DNA from: Pseudomonas sp.
Lineage (GTDB): Bacteria; Pseudomonadota; Gammaproteobacteria; Pseudomonadales; Pseudomonadaceae
DNA length: 64,000 nucleotides
Direction of reading: 5' to 3'
Assembly: GCA_022448005.1 (NCBI GenBank)
Contig: JAKUTK010000017.1
Coordinates: 22,761 to 86,760 of the forward strand
The notes under the pieces: generated by a model
What the model saw: only the letters and a program-made list of their open reading frames with translations
What the model was told of the DNA's origin: nothing
Databases searched by the model: none
Part shown: positions 59,144 to 64,000 of the stretch, in pieces
Layout of the letters: every line of letters begins with the position of its first letter
Numbering within the stretch: the stretch's first letter is position 1
Program-made: the position numbers and the translations under genes

Positions 59144-60358
59144 TCAGTGGGCAGCCCACTCGACCTGAGAAATATCGACGCCATCCTTGAACATGTCCCA
59201 CAAGGGTGAAAGCTCACGCAATTTCGTGACCGCCTCGCTGACCTTCTGCGCGGCGTAATCAACTTCTTCATCGGTAGTGAAACGACCGAAGGTAAAACGG
59301 ATCGAGCTGTGTGCCAGTTCGTCATTACGACCCAACGCCCGGAGCACGTAAGACGGCTCCAGCGAAGCAGAGGTACAGGCCGAACCAGAAGAAACCGCCA
59401 GGTCCTTGAGCGCCATGATCAGCGACTCGCCTTCAACGTAGTTGAAACTCAGGTTCAGGTTGTGCGGCACCCGTGCCGTCATACTGCCATTCACATAAAG
59501 CTCTTCCAGGTGCTCAACCTGCTTGAAGAAGCGGTCGCGCAGCTGAGTAATACGCTCGTTTTCTGCAGCCATTTCTTCTTTGGCAATGCGGAACGCCTCA
59601 CCCATGCCCACTGACTGATGCGCTGCCAGCGTTCCCGAGCGCATGCCACGCTCATGTCCGCCGCCATGCATCTGCGCCTCAAGACGCACACGCGGTTTGC
59701 GCCGCACGTACAAGGCGCCGACCCCTTTGGGACCATATGTCTTGTGAGCAGAAAAGGACATCAGATCGACCTTCATCTTCTCCAGATCGATCTCCACCTT
59801 CCCGGTCGACTGCGCGGCATCGACGTGGAACAGCACACCACGCGAACGGGTGAGCTCACCAATAGCGGCGATATCGTTGATCGTTCCGATTTCGTTGTTC
59901 ACATGCATGATGGACACCAGTACGGTGTCGTCGCGTAGCGCAGCTTCAACCATCGCCGGCGTGATCACACCATCTTCGCCAGGCTCGATGTAGGTTACTT
60001 CGAAGCCCTCGCGCTCGAGCTGGCGGGTTGTATCAAGAACGGCTTTATGCTCGATCTTGCTGGTTACGATGTGCTTGCCCTTAGACGCGTAGAAATGCGC
60101 TGCGCCCTTGATCGCCAGGTTATCCGACTCGGTCGCACCAGAGGTCCAAACGATCTCGCGAGGATCTGCATTGACCAGCTCGGCGACTTGACGGCGTGCA
60201 TTCTCGACTGCTTCCTCGGCTTTCCAGCCGAAAGCATGGGAGCGCGACGCCGGGTTACCGAAATTACCTTCGGCAGTCAGGCATTCGACCATCTTCTCGG
60301 CGACGCGAGGATCAACCGGCGTGGTAGCGGAATAATCCAGGTAAATCGGCAACTTCAT
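59144..60358 (-). CDS. iscS: cysteine desulfurase IscS
   Basis: A PLP enzyme that takes sulfur from cysteine for Fe-S clusters, thiamine and tRNA thiolation. The 404-residue protein has the Schiff-base Lys206 ([10 protein letters not shown]) and the catalytic Cys328 (SGSACTSAS) that carries the persulfide. It follows iscR by 30 bases and precedes iscU by 47, so iscRSUA are one transcript. Confidence 0.98.
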   Translation of the reverse strand: MKLPIYLDYSATTPVDPRVAEKMVECLTAEGNFGNPASRSHAFGWKAEEAVENARRQVAELVNADPREIVWTSGATESDNLAIKGAAHFYASKGKHIVTSKIEHKAVLDTTRQLEREGFEVTYIEPGEDGVITPAMVEAALRDDTVLVSIMHVNNEIGTINDIAAIGELTRSRGVLFHVDAAQSTGKVEIDLEKMKVDLMSFSAHKTYGPKGVGALYVRRKPRVRLEAQMHGGGHERGMRSGTLAAHQSVGMGEAFRIAKEEMAAENERITQLRDRFFKQVEHLEELYVNGSMTARVPHNLNLSFNYVEGESLIMALKDLAVSSGSACTSASLEPSYVLRALGRNDELAHSSIRFTFGRFTTDEEVDYAAQKVSEAVTKLRELSPLWDMFKDGVDISQVEWAAH

Positions 60359-60388
60359 CAGGTATCTCCTATCAGGCTGTCGTCCTGC

Positions 60389-60880
60389 TCATTCAATGGC
60401 GGACGCTTCAATCTTATCCAGTTGCGGAGTCTGTCCATTGGCGCGGCGCATATCCTGCCGCAGAGCCACTTCCTGAACCTCGCGACGCATCACCAGATCC
60501 GCCAGACTGATGCCAGTCAGAAACTCATGGATCTGCTGACTCAAATCGCACCATAGATGATGGGTCAGACACGTATCCCCCGAATGACAATCACCCAGGC
60601 CTTGGCATCGTGTGGCATCCACTGACTCGTTCACCGCATCGATGACCTGCGCGACTTGAATGCCCGCCATTTCGCGAGAAAGCTGATAACCCCCCCCCGG
60701 CCCACGAACACTCGTCACCAAACTGCCGCGACGCAGCTTGGCAAACAGCTGTTCAAGATAGGAAAGCGAGATGCCTTGCCGCTCGGAAATATCCGCGAGG
60801 GATACCGGACCGTGTTGCGCATGCAGCGCAAGGTCGAGCATCGCAGTGACGGCGTAACGGCCTTTGGTAGTCAATCGCAT
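60389..60880 (-). CDS. iscR: Fe-S cluster-responsive transcriptional regulator IscR
   Basis: Rrf2-family regulator that in its [2Fe-2S] form represses the isc operon and in apo-form controls other genes. The 163-residue protein has the winged helix (residues 1-80) and cluster ligands Cys92, Cys98, Cys104 and His107 ([18 protein letters not shown]). A stretch of nine consecutive G on the coding strand encodes Gly62-Gly64 in the wing. A matching binding site lies in its own promoter, so autorepression is expected. Confidence 0.97.
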   Translation of the reverse strand: MRLTTKGRYAVTAMLDLALHAQHGPVSLADISERQGISLSYLEQLFAKLRRGSLVTSVRGPGGGYQLSREMAGIQVAQVIDAVNESVDATRCQGLGDCHSGDTCLTHHLWCDLSQQIHEFLTGISLADLVMRREVQEVALRQDMRRANGQTPQLDKIEASAIE

Positions 60881-60911
60881 CGGTTCGCACCAAGCATCAT
60901 GGTTTGAGGCA

Positions 60912-60944
60912 AGTATGCAATACCCGACTATTTAGATCAACTAT
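60912..60944 (-). promoter_or_regulatory. isc promoter with type 1 IscR site
   Basis: On the minus strand, -35 TTGATC (60940-60935), a 17-base spacer and -10 CATACT (60917-60912). The 25-base segment at 60944-60920 reads ATAGTTGATC...AGTCGGGTAT and matches the known type 1 [2Fe-2S]-IscR motif of gammaproteobacteria. It covers the -35 and spacer, the right place for repression. The iscR ATG lies about 30 bases past the -10. Confidence 0.85.
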
Positions 60945-61061
60945 AAGCCCCATTAAATCACTCGGACTTTAGCCGCACGGGAAAGATGCCAGAAGCGCGA
61001 GCCGCACAGACTCGACCGCAGGCGAGCCCGCATGATAACAGCTCGCCCACCCTGTCGCACT

Positions 61062-61841
61062 TCAGGAGCGAGGCTCTTCGCCGGCGCGCTTGACCTCAGC
61101 GAAATCCTCCTCACGCAATTCCGGCATCTGCTTTGCGCAATAATCGCTGCCCAGCGCGGTTAATGCCTGACACATGCCATCCATACGCTCCTCGACCGCC
61201 TGGACGTGATCGAGCAACTGGCCGATAGCGCGCGCCACCGGATCAGGCATGTCCTCGGTAACACCGTAGGCATCGAAACCGATCTTCTCAGCGATCGCTT
61301 TGCGCTTGGCCTCTTGCTCGTCATCGGCCTTGGCAATCACCCGACCCGGGATACCAACGGCGGTCGCCCCGGCCGGCACCGCACGCGTCACCACCGCGTT
61401 AGACCCGATCTTCGCGCCTGCGCCCACAGTGAACGGGCCAAGAATCTTAGCGCCGGCACCCACGATTACCCCATCTTCAAGCGTGGGGTGACGCTTACCC
61501 TTGTTCCAGCTGGTACCGCCCAGGGTCACCCCATGGTAGAGCGTTACGTCATCGCCTATCTGGGCCGTCTCGCCGATGACGATCCCCATACCATGGTCAA
61601 TAAAGAAACGCCGCCCTATTTGCGCGCCCGGATGGATTTCGATGCCGGTCAGCCAACGGGCCAGATTTGAGTTCATCCGTGCCAGCCATTTGCAATCGTT
61701 GACCCAAAGCCAGTGAGATACCCGATGAAACCAGACAGCGTGCAGACCCGGGTAACAGGTGATCACTTCGAATGCGTTACGCGCTGCCGGATCGCGATGG
61801 AAAACGCTCTGGATATCTTCGCGCATGCCTTCGAACATCAA
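61062..61841 (-). CDS. cysE: serine O-acetyltransferase CysE, isc-linked copy
   Basis: Makes O-acetylserine for cysteine synthesis; cysteine is the sulfur source of IscS. The 259-residue protein has the helical N domain (short, [17 protein letters not shown] follows) and the left-handed beta helix ([31 protein letters not shown], then [21 protein letters not shown]). A C-terminal extension past residue 180 carries [15 protein letters not shown] residues and is longer than in the other copy. It overlaps trmJ by four bases and precedes iscR by 181 bases. Confidence 0.93.
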   Translation of the reverse strand: MMFEGMREDIQSVFHRDPAARNAFEVITCYPGLHAVWFHRVSHWLWVNDCKWLARMNSNLARWLTGIEIHPGAQIGRRFFIDHGMGIVIGETAQIGDDVTLYHGVTLGGTSWNKGKRHPTLEDGVIVGAGAKILGPFTVGAGAKIGSNAVVTRAVPAGATAVGIPGRVIAKADDEQEAKRKAIAEKIGFDAYGVTEDMPDPVARAIGQLLDHVQAVEERMDGMCQALTALGSDYCAKQMPELREEDFAEVKRAGEEPRS

Positions 61842-62614
61842 TCACCTCTCCGCTTGTGGGGTTCGCCGCGAACGGTCTTTTGGGTCTCGGTAAGGATTCC
61901 GCGCAAGATATTCATTTCAAGTTTGCTGATACCGCAACGACCGTAAAGCCGACGCAGTCGCGGCATCAGATGCCTGGGTTTCTGAGGATCAAGGAAGCCA
62001 ATCTCGACCAAGGTTTGCTCAAGATGACCGTAATAGTGTTCGAGCTCATCGGCTGTAACCGGCTGAGTGTCGAGCATCGACGTTGTTTCGAGCTTTTCTT
62101 GCTTGCTAGGCTGATCGTTTGCCGCCAGCCAGGCCATGCGCACCTCATAGGCAAGCACTTGCACCGCAGCAGCCAGGTTCAGCGAACTGAAGTCAGGATC
62201 TGAAGGGATATGCACATGGTACTGGCAGCGCTGGAGCTCTTCATTGGTGAGCCCTGCATATTCGCGCCCAAATACCAACGCCACCTCACCGCCCCGCTCG
62301 ACCTGCTCAAGGCAGACCGTACCGGTTTCGCGCGGATCCAGAAGCGGCCAAGGAATGCGACGATCGCGCGCACTTGTGCCCAGCACTAAGCTGCAGCCAA
62401 CCAAGGCTTCCTCGAGCGTCGCCACGATCTCCGCTGAATCAAGAATATCTGTTGCGCCCGAGGCTCGCGCGACGGCGTTCGGACTCGGAAAATCCTCCGG
62501 GCCCACCAACACCAAGCGCGTTAAGCCCATATTTTTCATGGCGCGGGCCGCGCCCCCGATATTCCCAGCGTGACTGGTGTTGACCAACACTACGCGAATG
62601 CTCTGAAGCGACAC
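61838..62614 (-). CDS. trmJ: tRNA (cytidine/uridine-2'-O-)-methyltransferase TrmJ
   Basis: SPOUT-fold enzyme that 2'-O-methylates position 32 of tRNA. The 258-residue protein has the N-terminal SPOUT domain ([25 protein letters not shown], then [15 protein letters not shown] with the trefoil knot) and a C-terminal helical domain. It is the first gene of trmJ-cysE (overlap ATGA), divergent from suhB with about 150 bases between. Confidence 0.95.
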   Translation of the reverse strand: MSLQSIRVVLVNTSHAGNIGGAARAMKNMGLTRLVLVGPEDFPSPNAVARASGATDILDSAEIVATLEEALVGCSLVLGTSARDRRIPWPLLDPRETGTVCLEQVERGGEVALVFGREYAGLTNEELQRCQYHVHIPSDPDFSSLNLAAAVQVLAYEVRMAWLAANDQPSKQEKLETTSMLDTQPVTADELEHYYGHLEQTLVEIGFLDPQKPRHLMPRLRRLYGRCGISKLEMNILRGILTETQKTVRGEPHKRRGD

Positions 62615-62766
62615 TGTTTTTTCTCAATCAGAAAGCAGACGGAGAGCTTACAGGAAGGATCCGCAGCTTCGCTATTAACCGCCAGAACGAGCGCGTGGCG
62701 AGCAACATGCAGCGCCGGTTTCTGATAGAATTGCCGGCTTTCTTTAAACGACCAGGTATTTGATCG

Positions 62767-63582
62767 ATGCAGCCCATGCTGAATATCGCGCTGCGCGCCG
62801 CCCGTAGCGCTGGCGAAATGATTGTTCGTTCCACCGAGCGCCTGGACGTGATCTCGGTTAGCGAAAAGGACGCGCGCGATTACGTCTCGGAAATCGACCG
62901 CACCGCCGAACAACTGATCGTTACGGCGCTGCGCAAAGCCTATCCAAACCACGGAATCCTTGGCGAGGAAGGCGGACTGCTGGAAGGCAGCGGGGACGGC
63001 AAGGATTACCTCTGGGTGATTGACCCACTGGACGGAACCACCAACTTTCTACGCGGCGTACCTCACTACGCAGTCAGCATCGCTTGCAAATATCGTGGCC
63101 GCCTCGAACACGCCGTGGTGATCGATCCGGTTCGCCAGGAAGAGTTTACTGCCAGCCGGGGTCGTGGCGCGGCACTCAACGGACGCCGCCTGCGCGTCAG
63201 TGCACGCAAGAGCCTGGAAGGCGCACTTCTCGGCACGGGATTCCCGTTCCGCGACAGCCAGCTGGACAATCTCGATAGCTACCTCAATATGTTCCGAAGC
63301 CTGGTTGGGCAAACCGCAGGGCTTCGCCGCGCCGGGGCTGCCAGCCTGGATCTGGCCTATGTCGCGGCCGGTCGCTATGACGCGTTTTGGGAGTTTGGCC
63401 TGTCCGAATGGGACATGGCCGCAGGCGCCCTGCTGATTCAAGAAGCCGGCGGCCTGGTCAGTGACTTCACTGGCAGCCATGAATACTTTGAAAAGGGCCA
63501 AATCGTTGCGGGCAACACCAAGTGCTTCAAGGCAGTCCTTACCGCCATCCAGCCCCATCTGACTCCAGCACTGAAACGGTAA
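62767..63582 (+). CDS. suhB: inositol-1-monophosphatase family protein SuhB
   Basis: Mg2+-dependent phosphatase of the inositol monophosphatase fold; also a partner of transcription antitermination on rRNA operons in E. coli, and in Pseudomonas linked to virulence regulation. The 271-residue protein contains DPLDGTTNFLRG with metal-binding Asp residues and WDMAAGALLIQEAGG at the second site. A possible -10 TAGAAT (62726-62731) is about 40 bases before the ATG. A terminator follows. Confidence 0.96.
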   Translation: MQPMLNIALRAARSAGEMIVRSTERLDVISVSEKDARDYVSEIDRTAEQLIVTALRKAYPNHGILGEEGGLLEGSGDGKDYLWVIDPLDGTTNFLRGVPHYAVSIACKYRGRLEHAVVIDPVRQEEFTASRGRGAALNGRRLRVSARKSLEGALLGTGFPFRDSQLDNLDSYLNMFRSLVGQTAGLRRAGAASLDLAYVAAGRYDAFWEFGLSEWDMAAGALLIQEAGGLVSDFTGSHEYFEKGQIVAGNTKCFKAVLTAIQPHLTPALKR

Positions 63583-63594
63583 CCATACGCCGCA

Positions 63595-63620
63595 AAAAAA
63601 CGCCCATCTGGGCGTTTTTT
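63595..63620. terminator. bidirectional terminator between suhB and the glycine-zipper gene
   Basis: Stem AAAAAACGCCC / GGGCGTTTTTT with a four-base ATCT loop, between convergent genes. Confidence 0.92.
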
Positions 63621-63628
63621 ATATCGAC

Positions 63629-64000
63629 TTACTGCTGTGTCAGCACCAAACGCCCGTCATGGACCGGAATTTTCTGACCTGGGGCGTGATCCATCCGGAC
63701 TTGCCCGACCGTACCGTCGAGGTCGTACTTCACCTCATAGCCAATGATCTTCTGATGAGTGTCAGTGACTGTACTGCAACGGGTTTCCGTTGTGCTATAG
63801 GTGTCATTCGCCTGCATGCGGCCTTGCACCTGATTCCCGGCATAACCACCGCCCACCGCACCAGCGACCGTGGCAATCTTTTTGCCGTTGCCGCCACCAA
63901 TCTGGTTTCCGAGCAGCCCACCGACCACCGCACCCACGGCCGTACCGGCAATACGATTGCTGTCCTGTACAGGCCTCTGGCGAGTGACCGTCACGTCCTT
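63629..64000 (-). CDS. glycine zipper 2TM domain protein, N terminus beyond the right edge
   Basis: The frame is open to the window end, so the 5' part is missing; the visible part is about 123 residues and starts mid-protein (KDVTVTRQRPVQ). It shows a glycine-zipper segment (AGTAVGAVVGGLLGNQIGGG and GAVGGGYAGNQVQG) like SlyB and outer membrane lipoproteins, then a C-terminal region with one Cys (TETRCSTVTD). Homologues I know in Pseudomonas begin with a membrane or signal segment. It is likely an envelope stress-related protein. A GTG at 63994 within the visible part is unlikely to be the true start. Confidence 0.85.
   Translation of the reverse strand, partial: KDVTVTRQRPVQDSNRIAGTAVGAVVGGLLGNQIGGGNGKKIATVAGAVGGGYAGNQVQGRMQANDTYSTTETRCSTVTDTHQKIIGYEVKYDLDGTVGQVRMDHAPGQKIPVHDGRLVLTQQ

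Overview
The window is a GC-rich gammaproteobacterial chromosome segment. It is best explained as a Pseudomonas sensu lato genome, and gene content would suit the P. stutzeri (Stutzerimonas) group, although the species cannot be proven from the sequence. The main evidence is the block suhB-trmJ-cysE-iscR-iscS-iscU-iscA-hscB-hscA-fdx-iscX-ndk-rlmN-pilF-rodZ-ispG-hisS-yfgM-bamB-der. This is the order I know from P. aeruginosa, and the adjoining order (leuA, oprC, xseA, guaBA, tadA) also matches what I recall from there. I see no rRNA, tRNA, insertion sequence, prophage, plasmid or CRISPR array. Almost all DNA is conserved core chromosome.

Layout, left to right. (1) 0.5-3.5 kb: a TRAP transporter operon for a carboxylate-type solute, transcribed away from a gene fragment cut by the window edge. 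(2) 3.5-8 kb, minus strand: a QEGLA/DUF1704 protein with an HExxxH metallopeptidase motif, lysS, a REP-like palindrome cluster, and prfB with its programmed +1 frameshift. (3) 8-14.3 kb, minus strand: a DUF533/TerB-like protein, an Old Yellow Enzyme reductase, a stand-alone molybdopterin oxidoreductase and recJ. (4) 14.6-17 kb: the 5-oxoprolinase operon pxpABC. (5) 17-19.2 kb: an iron-storage cluster (bfd under a well-placed Fur box, bfr, grxD). (6) 19.4-26 kb: argF overlapping an orphan ABC ATPase, tadA, a multicopper oxidase, a DUF1206 membrane protein and a diguanylate cyclase.

(7) 26-30 kb: guaBA and a zinc-ribbon protein of unknown role. (8) 30-34.3 kb: xseA, an M23 peptidase, an isochorismatase-family hydrolase and a YbdG-type mechanosensitive channel in one plus-strand run. 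(9) 34.3-37 kb: a copper module (DUF2946 then the OprC-type TonB receptor). (10) 37-46 kb: leuA, a zinc alcohol dehydrogenase, a DMT exporter, a secreted endonuclease I, two small membrane proteins, an omega-amidase overlapping a methionine/glutamine aminotransferase, and one serine acetyltransferase. (11) 46-62.6 kb: the long minus-strand core cluster from trmJ-cysE through the ISC iron-sulfur system to bamB and der. (12) 62.8-64 kb: suhB and a glycine-zipper envelope protein that runs off the right edge.

Several parts work together. Iron is handled by the ISC assembly line, GrxD and Bfd/Bfr. Copper is handled by OprC and DUF2946, perhaps with the multicopper oxidase. The aminotransferase and omega-amidase form a probable glutamine transaminase/omega-amidase pair. 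I did not find a clearly new defence or mobile system. The best leads are an HExxxH QEGLA protein, the argF-ABC ATPase fusion of transcription, a stray terminator between divergent grxD and argF, a nine-G tract inside iscR, and the uncharacterised zinc-ribbon, DUF1206 and DUF2238/DUF2784 proteins.
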